Positions 1 through 8,454 of a stretch of 64,000 bases of DNA are shown in pieces (position 1 is the first letter of the stretch; each line of letters starts with the position of its first letter). The position numbers and the translations under genes were made by a program. Where the stretch lies: the NCBI RefSeq assembly GCF_014646155.1, contig NZ_BMMX01000014.1, forward strand, positions 1-64,000, given 5' to 3'. This stretch comes from Mangrovihabitans endophyticus (GTDB taxonomy: Bacteria > Actinomycetota > Actinomycetes > Mycobacteriales > Micromonosporaceae). Below the pieces are notes generated by a model. It made no database searches and was not told where the DNA came from. It was given only the letters and a program-made list of their open reading frames with translations.

Positions 1-168
1 CACGGCAACGACCCCACCCGCGACGACTTCGGCGCCCACGTCTTCACCAGCGCCCCCGGCGACCCCGACAACGAAGCCGCCACCCACTCCGCATACTGGG
101 ATCCCAACAACATCGCCCGCAAGAACATGGCCTACATCGTCACTGGCCAGACGGAGAAGCTGCGATGA
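1..168 (+). CDS. DUF1023-type alpha/beta hydrolase, C-terminal end only
   Basis: This is the last 55 residues of an open frame entering from the left edge, ending in TGA at 166-168. The segment HGNDPTRDDFGAHVF followed by HSAYWD and a closing NMAYIVTGQ resembles the C-terminus of actinobacterial DUF1023 alpha/beta hydrolases, where the first His is likely the catalytic one. The nucleophile lies outside the window. The stop overlaps the ATG of the next gene (ATGA), so the two are probably translated together. The family call rests on the tail alone. Confidence 0.65.
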   Translation, partial: HGNDPTRDDFGAHVFTSAPGDPDNEAATHSAYWDPNNIARKNMAYIVTGQTEKLR

Positions 169-686
169 GAACGCCCTGCCGCACCACGAGACCGATTCTG
201 GCCGCGACCACTGCCGCCATGCTGGCGCTGGCGGGCTGCACCACGGAGGACGCCTTGCAACCCACCCCGACCCAGGCCCAGGCCAAAGCCCGGGTGGAAC
301 AGTTGGCCCGGCAGGCAGGCTCGGCCCTGCCCGGCGGCGCATCGCTCGAATACCACGACGGCAGCAACGAGTCGGCCTGCGACGACCCCACCGACGACGG
401 GCCCGCCGGTCGCATCTTCATCGACCACCGCTACACGGTCGTCCCACCCGCCGACGACGGCTGGCGCCCCGACCAGGTGATTCCCACTCTCGTGCGGTTC
501 TGGCAGGAGCAGAAATACCAGCTCCACGACGACCGCCGCACCGATCCGGACCCCAACTACGTCGTGGAGACCCCCGACGGCTACTACGTCGGCATCTGGG
601 GTTACGACCGCGGCGACCACCTCGACTTCACCGTCAACCTCAGCTCACCCTGCATCTGGCAGAACGGCACACCAGATCCGCAGTAG
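165..686 (+). CDS. Secreted lipoprotein, function unknown
   Basis: The 173-residue protein starts with a positively charged stretch, a hydrophobic core and a lipobox (LALAGC, Cys at about 25), so it should be lipid-anchored outside the membrane. A Pro/Thr/Gln-rich linker follows, then a compact domain ending with a second Cys. The start ATG overlaps the stop of the hydrolase by four bases, which fits the frequent pairing of DUF1023 hydrolases with small lipoproteins. No enzymatic motif is visible. Confidence 0.75.
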   Translation: MRTPCRTTRPILAATTAAMLALAGCTTEDALQPTPTQAQAKARVEQLARQAGSALPGGASLEYHDGSNESACDDPTDDGPAGRIFIDHRYTVVPPADDGWRPDQVIPTLVRFWQEQKYQLHDDRRTDPDPNYVVETPDGYYVGIWGYDRGDHLDFTVNLSSPCIWQNGTPDPQ

Positions 687-730
687 GAGGCAACGGGAAG
701 AGCCCGGGCCGGCCGCTGCGGTGGTCGACC

Positions 731-964
731 TCGCCAATCGGCGAAGCCCAGGCCGATGACCTGGGCTTCTGTTCCGAGCCGCCTGTCGACGAACAGCGCT
801 TCGAAACCGGCGTCCTCACCACCGACGCTGACCCGCACGGACAGGTCGAACCAGTCCTGTGCGCCGACGTCACCCTCGGCCGTACTCGTAAACGAGACGA
901 CCGGGGACTCTGGCGCTTCGACGTACTCCGGCACGTCGGCATCCGGTTTGAGCCGTACGACACC
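731..964 (-). pseudogene. Fragment of a SNF2-family helicase
   Basis: On the minus strand an open frame contains VVRLKPDADVPEY, then SPVVSFTST, then DWFDLSVRVSV and FEALFV. This order resembles the region before the helicase core of actinobacterial SNF2/DEAD proteins. No ATPase motif is present on either side: the frame runs out into unrelated sequence at 731 and into the lipoprotein gene, and the upstream part lacks similarity. I read it as a decayed piece of a once longer gene. The identification is from memory of the family. Confidence 0.5.
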
Positions 965-1141
965 GCCGACCGCGACGTCACCCGACCAAGAACACGCCGC
1001 AACTTCCCGCGCCCTTGTCGCCCCCGATCCTCGCCAATCAAGGCATGCGTCGGTCAACCGCGATGAACACAGACGGTAGGTGAGGGAGGGCTGGCCGCCG
1101 CGGGCGGCCAGCACGCCAAGCCCTGGTAGCCCGGGACACAC

Positions 1142-1720
1142 TCAGTAATGACCCCGGTCGGTCAGCATCGCCTGTAGATTCTGGGCCAGTACCGGCACGC
1201 CAGCCTTAGCGAGTGAGCTGGTCAGGTCGATCGCGGTCATCGGCGGTCGGCGTTTCTCGCCGGCCAACCGGACAACGGAGTTGAGGACCTCATTCGGCCA
1301 GGCGTCGAGCAGCTCGCACAGATAGTCGTCCGGCGTACACACCCGCACCCCGTGGGATGCCAGTTCGCCCGCCGGGAAGTCAGCGAGATTCCAGGTCACG
1401 ATCGCAACGGCACGACCGGCGACGGCGGCGGCCATGTGCACCCGGTCGTCGGGGTCCTTCCCCGGCATCCGGTCGATCAGATGGACGTACGCATGCTCGA
1501 GCACCTCGCTGTCGCCGAAAAACTCACGGATCGCGGCCGTGATCGCAGCGGCCGAGGCAGCCGATCGGCGTTCGGCGCGCACGATGACCCGTTCCCACTC
1601 GGCCAGCAGTGCCTGTGTCCAGAGCACCTCGTGCACGCCGTCCTCGGTTAACGCCAGCATCAGGTCCATGACTGAGAACGGAAACAGCACATTGGTGTCG
1701 ACGAAGACCCTGCTGGTCAT
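1142..1720 (-). CDS. PIN-domain ribonuclease toxin
   Basis: The 192-residue protein opens with VFVDTNVL, the first acidic motif of PIN nucleases. A conserved Glu sits in the helix LLAEWERV, and DPDDRVHMAAAV plus TWNLADFP give the later acidic positions, so a metal-dependent RNase fold with an intact active site is plausible. It lies 16 bp downstream of an HTH gene on the same strand, the antitoxin-first order of a type II toxin-antitoxin pair. The C-terminal 60 residues extend beyond the PIN core and carry no known motif. Confidence 0.85.
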   Translation of the reverse strand: MTSRVFVDTNVLFPFSVMDLMLALTEDGVHEVLWTQALLAEWERVIVRAERRSAASAAAITAAIREFFGDSEVLEHAYVHLIDRMPGKDPDDRVHMAAAVAGRAVAIVTWNLADFPAGELASHGVRVCTPDDYLCELLDAWPNEVLNSVVRLAGEKRRPPMTAIDLTSSLAKAGVPVLAQNLQAMLTDRGHY

Positions 1721-1736
1721 TGAGAGCGCCGCGGGA

Positions 1737-2186
1737 TCAGTAGGGGAGGTCGGCGGCTTGAACCGCGTCCGCGATACGTCTGCGACCCGCCCGGCGGCGT
1801 TCGCGCCGTGCCTGGAACTCCAGCACGTCCGCGAGACTCACCACTCGGTGCTTGCTGTCAGGCAGATGTTCTGACGGGATGTCGCCGGCGTCCAGCAATC
1901 GGGCCACGAACGGCCGGGACAACCCGAGCAGTTCCCCCACTTCGGCGGGGGTAAGGCGGACCTCGGTGGCAAGCACCGTGACGCCGTGGCCTTGCGACAA
2001 CTGGCCCGCGGAGGCAACCAGCACCGCTACCAGGGACTCGGGCAACGGGATTTCCTCCCCGTCTGGCATCCGGAGTATGGCCTGGGAGGCCCCGGCTACT
2101 GCTCGACCGACCGCCTCCACGCGCTCACGATCATCCGAGGTCGGCTCGACACGAGTCGCCTCACCCAGAACGCTCGAACGCGCCAT
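1737..2186 (-). CDS. Excisionase-type HTH protein, probable antitoxin
   Basis: The 149-residue protein has a MerR/excisionase-like helix-turn-helix near residues 90-130 (LTPAEVGELLGLSRPFVARL) and a basic tail (RRERRRAGRRR). The ATG at 2186 is chosen because GAGGAGG lies six bases upstream; the frame is open further up but without a ribosome site. It precedes the PIN gene by 16 bp. In such pairs the HTH protein binds the toxin and represses their common promoter. That role is inferred from context. Confidence 0.8.
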   Translation of the reverse strand: MARSSVLGEATRVEPTSDDRERVEAVGRAVAGASQAILRMPDGEEIPLPESLVAVLVASAGQLSQGHGVTVLATEVRLTPAEVGELLGLSRPFVARLLDAGDIPSEHLPDSKHRVVSLADVLEFQARRERRRAGRRRIADAVQAADLPY

Positions 2187-2522
2187 TTCAGCCTCCTCGA
2201 ACCAGCCATATCCGAAACAACTGTAACCCATGACGACTCTGCTCCCCATACCCAGTCGCCGTCCGAACACGGTTCGGTGGCCGTCGACGACGACACTCGG
2301 ACACGGATGCCATTAGGCGAGACCCGGCGGCAAATCGCTGGCAAGCCGTGCCGAGAGGTGCCGACCAAGACTGCTCGGTCAGCGGCGATCTTGCCCCAAG
2401 CTCGTGGGGATTTGATTCGCTGAAGGCAGTATCGAGGTGGTTTCGGGGGGGGGTGTGACTCAAATCTTCATCGATAAAAATCATGCCCTGACCTGCGTCT
2501 CCGCTGGTCAGGGCATCCTCTG
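2187..2522. other. Intergenic region with no recognised gene
   Basis: This 336-bp stretch holds the promoter side of the toxin-antitoxin pair and the downstream side of the tRNA. Open frames here are short and lack ribosome sites. A seven-G run occurs near 2445. I see no convincing gene or repeat. Confidence 0.5.
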
Positions 2523-2596
2523 AGCCGCCTGTCGGAATCGAACCGACGACCTACGCATTACGAGTGCGTCGCTCTGGCCGACTGAGCTAAGGCGGC
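2523..2596 (-). tRNA. tRNA-Thr (anticodon CGU)
   Basis: Read on the minus strand, the acceptor arms GCCGCCT and AGGCGGC pair fully. The D arm (TTAGCTCAGTCGGCCAGA), the anticodon stem ACGCA/TGCGT with loop CTCGTAA, and the T arm GGTTCGATTCC are all present. The anticodon CGT reads ACG threonine codons. CCA is not encoded. There is no sign of an integrated element or duplicated tRNA end nearby. Confidence 0.96.
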
Positions 2597-2689
2597 AACG
2601 GTTGACCAGTGTACGGCATCGGTTGACCGTCCCGGGAGCCGAGGCGAACCTCGCCCCCGCCGCCCGGTCCGGCTGTCGTACCCCACCAC

Positions 2690-2695
2690 TACTGT
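2690..2695 (+). promoter_or_regulatory. Candidate -10 element of a leaderless promoter
   Basis: TACTGT lies six bases before the GTG at 2702 and there is no ribosome-binding sequence in between. This spacing would start transcription at or next to the GTG. Similar elements precede six other genes in the window. Confidence 0.45.
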
Positions 2696-2701
2696 CGATG
2701 T

Positions 2702-4498
2702 GTGATCGAGGATCGAGACCAGCCGGCACATCCCGAGCCAGGCGAGGCCCAGTCGGCACCTGCCGAGTCAGGCGAGGCCCGGTCGGCACCTGCCGAGTCA
2801 GGCGAGGCCGATCATCCGCGCCACCGCCGACCTGCCAGCCTCGACCCGCGTGAGCTGGGGTTCACCCCACAGCGCCCGGTGGGGTGGCTTGCCCCGCTGG
2901 TGCTTCTCAACACGGGTTTGCGCGCGTTGCTCGCCATCCTGTTCGGCGCCTACCTGGACAAGCGCGAGCTGCAGAACGCTCTGGACGACGACGTGTTCGA
3001 CGAGCGGGGCACCGATGGCGAGCTCTGGCTGGACTACGTGGCCGACCTCGGCGACGGCTTCCACGCGACCTATTCGGTGGCGTGGCTGCTGGCGCAGCAC
3101 GAGCTGGAGGTGGAGGGTCGGCGACTCCCCCGCGGCCGGGTGCTGCTGATGGGCGGCGATCAGGTCTACCCGGTGGCGAGCGGCGACGCGTACGAGAATC
3201 GGACGAAGGGTCCCTACCGCGCGGCCCTGCCGGAGACCTCGCGGGCGCCGCACCCGACGTTGTTCGTGCTGCCCGGCAACCACGACTGGTACGACGGCCT
3301 CACCGCCTTCCTGCGCCTCTTCGCCCGGCGCAAGGACGGCCACATCGGCGGATGGCGCACGCCCCAGCGCCGGTCCTACTTCGCGGTCCGGCTGCCCTCG
3401 AACTGGTGGCTGTTCGCCATCGACGAGCAGTTCGACGCCTACATCGACGACCCGCAGTTGCGCTATTTCGAGAAGGCGGCGCACGATGTCGGGCCGGACG
3501 ACCGCATCATCGTCATGACACCCTCGCCGACGTGGGTGAAGGCGGAGGCAGACCACCGTCCGGAGGCGTACGACGCGGTCGACTACTTCATTCGGACCAT
3601 CCTCGCACCGACCGGGGCCCAGGTGCGGCTGTTGGTGTCCGGCGATCTGCACCACTACGCGCGGTTCTCCGGGGCGGATCGTGACCTGGTGACCTGCGGC
3701 GGCGGCGGGGCCTACCTTCTGGGCACGCACACCCTGCCGGACCGGCTCACCGTGCCACCGGAGGACACGCTGACCCGCCACGCGAGCCGGAGCCGACCGT
3801 ACGATCTGGTGTCGCGCTTTCCGGATGCGGCGACCTCGCGACGGTTCGGGCGGGGCGTGTTTCTCAGGGTGCCGATGCGCAATCCCGGCTTCGCCGTCAT
3901 GCTGGGCATCATCCACACCCTGACCATGCTGGCGTTGGCGGGCGCGATCAGCCAGGGCGGCAGCATTCAACGCCTGTTCAGCATCCCGCTGGTCCTCATG
4001 GTTACGTTGATCATGGCTGGCACGGTGCTGTTCGCCCAGCCTCCGGGGGCCAGCCGGGATGGGCATTCCCGGCATTGGATTCTCGGGTTGCTGCACGGCA
4101 TCGCGCAGGTCGCGCTGGCGGCCGGCGGTGCCTGGGTCTGGCAGCAGCTACCGTTCCGCGATTGGTCGTGGCCCGCGCCCCTGGTCGTGTCGGCGGTGCT
4201 TTACCTGCCGGTCGTCGGCCTGCTCGCGGTGGAGTTGTGCGCGCTCTACCTTCTGGCGGCGAGCCACTTCAAGGTCAACGTCAACGAGTTGTACGCGGGT
4301 CAGAGCATCGAGGACGCGAAGAGCTTCCTGCGCATGCACATCGGCGCGGACGGCGTGCTGACGATCTACCCGCTCGGCATCGACACCATCTGCCGCCGAT
4401 GGGCGGCCGACCCGGAGGGCGCCGAGGGGACGCCGTGGCTGAAGCCGGAGGAGCCGCTGCGGGTACGCCTCATCGAACCGCCGATCGCGAAGAAGTGA
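2702..4498 (+). CDS. Membrane-attached metallophosphoesterase
   Basis: The 598-residue protein carries calcineurin-like phosphoesterase motifs: GGDQVYP near 151, PGNHDWYDG near 191 and SGDLHHYA near 313, which supply His, Asp and Asn ligands for two metals. After about residue 395 come four hydrophobic segments, so the enzyme is membrane-anchored through its C-terminal half, with a further soluble tail of about 75 residues. The first 40 residues are a Pro/Glu/Ala-rich repeat. The substrate cannot be read from sequence. The GTG start has no Shine-Dalgarno and is probably leaderless. It converges with ricT. Confidence 0.85.
   Translation: MIEDRDQPAHPEPGEAQSAPAESGEARSAPAESGEADHPRHRRPASLDPRELGFTPQRPVGWLAPLVLLNTGLRALLAILFGAYLDKRELQNALDDDVFDERGTDGELWLDYVADLGDGFHATYSVAWLLAQHELEVEGRRLPRGRVLLMGGDQVYPVASGDAYENRTKGPYRAALPETSRAPHPTLFVLPGNHDWYDGLTAFLRLFARRKDGHIGGWRTPQRRSYFAVRLPSNWWLFAIDEQFDAYIDDPQLRYFEKAAHDVGPDDRIIVMTPSPTWVKAEADHRPEAYDAVDYFIRTILAPTGAQVRLLVSGDLHHYARFSGADRDLVTCGGGGAYLLGTHTLPDRLTVPPEDTLTRHASRSRPYDLVSRFPDAATSRRFGRGVFLRVPMRNPGFAVMLGIIHTLTMLALAGAISQGGSIQRLFSIPLVLMVTLIMAGTVLFAQPPGASRDGHSRHWILGLLHGIAQVALAAGGAWVWQQLPFRDWSWPAPLVVSAVLYLPVVGLLAVELCALYLLAASHFKVNVNELYAGQSIEDAKSFLRMHIGADGVLTIYPLGIDTICRRWAADPEGAEGTPWLKPEEPLRVRLIEPPIAKK
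2734..2809 (+). repeat. In-frame 30-bp tandem repeat
   Basis: Two full 30-bp units (2734-2763, 2764-2793) and a partial third (to 2809) differ at only two positions. They encode ten-residue repeats of the type ESGEARSAPA in the N-terminal tail of the metallophosphoesterase. Confidence 0.9.
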
Positions 4499-4524
4499 GC
4501 CGGCCCGGCCGCGGACGACATCGT

Positions 4525-5361
4525 TCAGCCGTAGCGTTCGTCGTGCGACTGCCGGGGGCCGCAGACCGAGGCACGGCTGCACGAGCAACGCGAGCCGTCG
4601 GCATCCATCCGAACGGTGACCGAATCCTTAGGGACGCTGTGTGCCACCACCCGACCGTCGCCGTCCGGGGTGCTGACCCGTGAGCCCACCGCGGGTGCCG
4701 AGGCCTGGAATTTCTGGTACAGCGGGTGTTCGTATTTCAGGCAACACATCAGGCGTCCGCACGCTCCGGAAATGCGCAAGGGGTTGAGCGGCAGATCCTG
4801 GTCCTTGGCCATGCGGATGGTGACCGGCTCGAAATCGGTCAGGAAGGTGGCGCAGCAGAGGTCCCGGCCGCAGGAGCCGATGCCGCCCTGCACCCGGGCG
4901 GAGTCGCGCGCCGACAGTTGCCGCAGCTCCACCCGGCACCGCAGGGTGGCGCCGAGGTCACGCACCAGGGAGCGGAAGTCGACGCGATGCGGCGCGGTGA
5001 AATAGATCGTGGTCCGGGCGGTGCCTGCCTCACCCCGTTCGAGGACGTGGTCGACGGCCACGATCTTCATGGGCAGCTCATGCGCCTTGATCAGCTTCTT
5101 GGCGGCGACCTTCGCCTCGGCCTTGCGTTTGCGCAGTTGGTCGTCGCGCTGCAGGTCGCGCTCTTCGGCAACGCCGGCCATGGCCGGGAAGCCGCTGGTG
5201 TCCTCGTCGACCCATTGCGCCGCCCAGACGCACTCCGCCACCTCGGGGCCGTCATCGGTCGGCACCAGCACGCGGTCGCCCACACCGGGACGGAACTCGC
5301 CGGGATCGAGGTAGTAGAGACGGCCGTACCGGTTGAAGCTGACCGCGCACAGCATGCCCAT
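4525..5361 (-). CDS. ricT: PSP1-domain protein, RicT (YaaT) homologue
   Basis: The 278-residue protein has the PSP1 core and two Cys clusters, CGRDLCCA and CGRLMCCLKYE, the Fe-S ligand motifs of Bacillus RicT. A third Cys cluster (CSCSRASVCG) ends the protein. In Bacillus, RicT works with RicA and RicF in mRNA maturation; those partners are not in the window. Its location near holB and tmk matches the Bacillus tmk-holB-yaaT order. The ATG at 5361 is chosen because a TAGGGT element lies six bases upstream, suggesting a leaderless transcript. Confidence 0.9.
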   Translation of the reverse strand: MGMLCAVSFNRYGRLYYLDPGEFRPGVGDRVLVPTDDGPEVAECVWAAQWVDEDTSGFPAMAGVAEERDLQRDDQLRKRKAEAKVAAKKLIKAHELPMKIVAVDHVLERGEAGTARTTIYFTAPHRVDFRSLVRDLGATLRCRVELRQLSARDSARVQGGIGSCGRDLCCATFLTDFEPVTIRMAKDQDLPLNPLRISGACGRLMCCLKYEHPLYQKFQASAPAVGSRVSTPDGDGRVVAHSVPKDSVTVRMDADGSRCSCSRASVCGPRQSHDERYG

Positions 5362-5367
5362 GCGGAC

Positions 5368-5373
5368 ACCCTA
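5368..5373 (-). promoter_or_regulatory. Candidate -10 element of ricT (leaderless)
   Basis: TAGGGT on the minus strand ends six bases before the ATG at 5361, with no ribosome-binding sequence. The arrangement equals that before several other genes here. Confidence 0.45.
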
Positions 5374-5828
5374 CGACGGTGACGGCCGAGTGTGAAATAT
5401 TGCCATTTGCCGACCTCGCCCGCTCGCCGACGCGGCGCGGACCCGCCGACGGCGGTCGCGCGGCCCGGGAAGGATCGCCGATCTTCCTCGTCCGCGCCGC
5501 AGGGATTGCGACGTTTCTCGCACCTAACGAAACGTTGTTCGTCGATTTGCCGGAATGTATCGGCCATCCGTCGGCCCGGAACGATTATCAGGCTGATCAA
5601 TGTCTCCACCCGTGCGGTAACCACCGGCCATGCGGATTGATCCATTCGGTCACCCGCGACAAATCGCCGCCGGTAGCGTTGAGTATGTACAGACCTGCGG
5701 GGGGTGCAGGAGGTCACGGCGTCGCGTCCGGGCAACCGGTTGCCGGGATGCGGCGCCGTCACCATGCGACCCCGTCACCGCGTCATCGTGCGACCCCGTC
5801 ACCGCGACCCCGTCACCCCGTCACCGCG
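5374..5828. other. Intergenic region between ricT and the YbaB/EspC-like operon
   Basis: This stretch of about 455 bp carries the ricT promoter side and, at its right end, tandem GC-rich repeats listed separately. The middle (about 5510-5600) is less GC-rich and has a short inverted repeat ACGAA/TTCGT near 5530. No gene is supported. Confidence 0.5.
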
Positions 5829-5830
5829 TC
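5766..5830 (+). repeat. Imperfect tandem repeat, 14-bp core
   Basis: GCGACCCCGTCACC occurs at 5766, 5790 and 5804, joined by related GTCACC and GCGTCA units. The array runs to the stop codon of the gene at 5829 on the minus strand, so it is transcribed into the 3' end of that message. Confidence 0.8.
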
Positions 5831-6458
5831 AGGCGGTCGGCGCGGGCACCGCCGCGGCCAGGTCGGCCGACTCCCGGATCAGGCGTTCCGCGTCATCACA
5901 CGCCATCGCGATGGCGTCGAGCACCCGCGCCGCCACCTCGGCAGCCGCCAGCGTCTCGGGCCGTGACGGCGGCTCGGCCGGTGCCGGCTCGGACAACGTG
6001 ACCGCCTCGGCGGAACCGAGCACCCCGGCGAGCACGCCGGCCAGGACGGCCCGTGCATCGGTCATCCATCCGGCGATCGACTCGGCCAGGTCCGTGGTGG
6101 CCCGGAAGCGCCGATCCAGGCTGTCCGCACTCCCGCTGAGGTGCCGAACCATCCGGCGGCGCGCCTGCTCGTAGGAGGACGCCGCCGCACCCGCCCAGCC
6201 CTGGGGTGGGGGCACCGCGACGGCCGCCGCCGCGCAGGAGTGACCACCACTGCGGACCGCCGGCACGACCGCGGCGGCCTCGGCCGGGCGAAGCGCACCG
6301 ATCGCATAAGCCGCGTCGCCGGGCAGCAGCCGCACCTGGCGCAGACGGGCCCACACGCGGTGGTCGGGCGGCGCGCCACCGGCGGCGAGCACTTCGTCGA
6401 CGCGTCTCAGCAACGGCCCGGCGGTGGCCAGCACGGCGTCGAGGCGGTCCATCGTCAT
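5829..6458 (-). CDS. Unknown helical protein, third gene of a YbaB/EspC-like operon
   Basis: The 209-residue protein is Ala-rich and predicted mostly helical, without signal peptide, membrane segment or catalytic motif. It contains a WAGAAASSYEQARRRM stretch reminiscent of WXG-type proteins (a Trp-x-Gly followed by a helix). Its ATG overlaps the stop of the preceding gene by four bases. Together with the YbaB and EspC-like genes it forms a compact operon. A role linked to type VII secretion is an inference from context. Confidence 0.7.
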   Translation of the reverse strand: MTMDRLDAVLATAGPLLRRVDEVLAAGGAPPDHRVWARLRQVRLLPGDAAYAIGALRPAEAAAVVPAVRSGGHSCAAAAVAVPPPQGWAGAAASSYEQARRRMVRHLSGSADSLDRRFRATTDLAESIAGWMTDARAVLAGVLAGVLGSAEAVTLSEPAPAEPPSRPETLAAAEVAARVLDAIAMACDDAERLIRESADLAAAVPAPTA

Positions 6459-6751
6459 CCCTCGCGCTCGATGCGCCGGCCGACGGCTTCGTCGGTGGCC
6501 TCATAGTCCCGCTGCGTCTCACGCACCGCGGTGGCGAGGTCGGTCATCCGCTCCGCGACGTCCGTGGCCTCCCCGGCCCGCGCGGCGAGCACCGCACCAT
6601 AGTGATCGTGCAGACGACGGCCGACCCGGCCGGGCAGGCCGCTCGAGTCCGCGCCGAACGCCGCTGCGGGCGGGATCAGCCCCGGAAGCGTGCGGCCGAC
6701 GGCGGCGAGCTGGTCGGCCGTCGCATCGAGCTGCCCGGCGAGCATCTCCAT
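6455..6751 (-). CDS. Type VII secretion target-like (EspC/WXG100-like) small protein
   Basis: The 98-residue helical protein starts MEMLAGQLDATADQLAAV and follows the two-helix pattern of ESX-secreted EspC-like proteins, with a turn around PAAAFGADSSG. There is no signal peptide. The ATG at 6751 is chosen because GAGGAGGG lies five bases upstream; a second ATG follows at 6745. It begins just after the YbaB-like gene and overlaps the next gene by four bases. No secretion machinery gene is adjacent. Confidence 0.75.
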   Translation of the reverse strand: MEMLAGQLDATADQLAAVGRTLPGLIPPAAAFGADSSGLPGRVGRRLHDHYGAVLAARAGEATDVAERMTDLATAVRETQRDYEATDEAVGRRIEREG

Positions 6752-6752
6752 C

Positions 6753-7079
6753 TCAGCCCTCCTCGATCGCCCGGAACGAGCCGAACACCTCGTCGTGCAG
6801 TTTCTCGCGGGCCCATCGCGCCGCCTCGGTCGCACTCACCACCACCGCCTGCACCTCCCGGGCGAGCTCCGCCGCCGTCCGATGGTGCAGCGTGCCGCGG
6901 ATGCGCACGTCGGTGATCTCACCGGCCGCGGTGACCAGCACCTCGATCGAATCGTCCGGCGAGTGCACCGAGACGACGTGCTCGGCGACCGCCGAGTCGA
7001 ACTGGGCACGCATCTGGTCGAGGCGCCGATATCGATCGATCGCCTCGTCGATCCACGCCTCGTCGATCTCGCGAGCCAT
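6753..7079 (-). CDS. YbaB/EbfC family DNA-binding protein
   Basis: The 108-residue protein has the YbaB/EbfC fold pattern: a long N-terminal helix, then SVHSPDDSIEVLVTAAGEI, a central strand pair, and a C-terminal helix with EAARWAREKL. Family members are small dimeric nucleoid-associated proteins. This copy is not the canonical ebfC beside recR but heads an operon with EspC-like genes, an arrangement common in actinomycetes. ATG at 7079 is preferred to the upstream frame start at 7106 because the conserved fold begins there. Confidence 0.8.
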   Translation of the reverse strand: MAREIDEAWIDEAIDRYRRLDQMRAQFDSAVAEHVVSVHSPDDSIEVLVTAAGEITDVRIRGTLHHRTAAELAREVQAVVVSATEAARWAREKLHDEVFGSFRAIEEG

Positions 7080-7202
7080 CCGCAGGCCGCTCCTCACCGA
7101 AAGCACTGCCGTGGTTGCGTTACGGCACCGTACCGGCTGGGCGGGAGCGGCGCACCCCCGACCTTGTCGACTGTGGATAACGGCGTCGACTGTGGATGGT
7201 TC

Positions 7203-8444
7203 TCAGCCGCGCCAGAGGGCGAGCATCATCGCCTCCACCGCGATCCGCGGCTTGACGTTCTGATCGATCTCGTCCCGGCACCGCAACACCGCTTCCAACC
7301 GGCGCAGTGTGCTTTCCGGCGCCCAGCGGCCCGCCGCCGCACCGGACGTCTCGGCACTGTCCGCGTGCACCACCCGCACGGGCGCCCGAAGGGTGGTGAC
7401 CAGCACGTCTCGATAGAAGGCGGCCAGGTCGACAAGGGCCCGGTCGAGGGCGTCCCGCTGCGCCCGGGTGGCCCGTGAACGCTGACGGCGTTCCAGCTCC
7501 TTGATCTGCCCGGCGGCGCCGCGCATGGCGCTCGCCGCGCCGCGTCCGGTGCCGCCGGCGCCGAGGGCCTGCTCCAGCGCGGCCCGCTCGGCGGCGTCGC
7601 TGTCCGCCACCGAGGCCACCGCCTCGGCCTCGGCGGCCTCGATGAGCGCCGACGCGGCGTCGTAGCAGGCGCCGACGCCGGTGAGCCGACGAGGCACCGC
7701 CAGCACGGCGTCGCGCCGCCCGCGGGCCTGCGGATCGCCGGCGAGCCGCTTCGCACGGCCCACATGACCCTGCGCGGCGGAAGCGGCCCAGGCGGCCATG
7801 TCGGGGGCGACACCGTCGCGCGTCATCAGCACCTGGGCGACAGCGTCGGCCGAAGGCTGCACGAGCGGCACCACGCGGCAGCGGGAACGGATCGTGACGC
7901 TGATGTCGTCCGGGTGCGTCGACGGCGCGCAGAGCAGGAAGACCGTGCGTGGCGGGGGCTCCTCGATGGCCTTGAGCAAGGCGTTACCCGCCGCCTCGGT
8001 GAGCCGGTCGGCGTCCGAGATCACCACGACCTGCCAGCGGCCGTTGGACGGCGCGGTGCCGGCCCGCAGCACCAGCGCGCGCATCTCACCGACGCTGATG
8101 GACAGCCCTTCCGGCACCACGAACCGGACGTCGGCGTGCGTGCCGCCGAGCACCGTGTGGCAGCCGTGGCAGACCCCGCAGCCGATGCCGTCCCGGTCGC
8201 ATTGCAGTGCGGCGGCGAACGCGCGGGCGGCCACCGATCGCCCCGACCCGGGCGGACCGGTGAAGATCCACGAGTGTGTCATCGCTCCGGCGCTCTCCGC
8301 GGTGCCGGCCACCACCCGAGCGGCGGAGGCGGCGGCAGCCCGCAGCACGCGCACGGCCTCGCGCTGGCCGATCAGGTCGGCGAAGACGCCGTCCGCGGGG
8401 AGGGTTTCCGGATCGGTGGCGACGGACGGTTTCACGGCCGCCAT
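7203..8444 (-). CDS. holB: DNA polymerase III delta' subunit
   Basis: The clamp-loader ATPase has a P-loop GPPGSGRSVAARAF, a zinc module CDRDGIGCGVCHGCH, and SISVGEMRALV and ALLKAIEEPPPRTVF of the AAA+ core. The P-loop Lys is Arg (GSGRS), as expected of delta' subunits that do not hydrolyse ATP. It loads the sliding clamp with gamma/tau and delta. ATG at 8444 begins MAAVKPSV and lies 11 bases after the stop of tmk; an upstream in-frame start at 8471 would overlap tmk. The pair is surely cotranscribed. Confidence 0.93.
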   Translation of the reverse strand: MAAVKPSVATDPETLPADGVFADLIGQREAVRVLRAAAASAARVVAGTAESAGAMTHSWIFTGPPGSGRSVAARAFAAALQCDRDGIGCGVCHGCHTVLGGTHADVRFVVPEGLSISVGEMRALVLRAGTAPSNGRWQVVVISDADRLTEAAGNALLKAIEEPPPRTVFLLCAPSTHPDDISVTIRSRCRVVPLVQPSADAVAQVLMTRDGVAPDMAAWAASAAQGHVGRAKRLAGDPQARGRRDAVLAVPRRLTGVGACYDAASALIEAAEAEAVASVADSDAAERAALEQALGAGGTGRGAASAMRGAAGQIKELERRQRSRATRAQRDALDRALVDLAAFYRDVLVTTLRAPVRVVHADSAETSGAAAGRWAPESTLRRLEAVLRCRDEIDQNVKPRIAVEAMMLALWRG

Positions 8445-8454
8445 TGTCGCTCGC

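Noticed and set aside
756..1079. 107-codon plus-strand frame
   Set aside because: Low complexity and opposite to the better supported SNF2 fragment.
2523..2596. tRNA-Thr as attachment site of an integrated element
   Set aside because: No integrase and no duplicated tRNA 3' end in the window.
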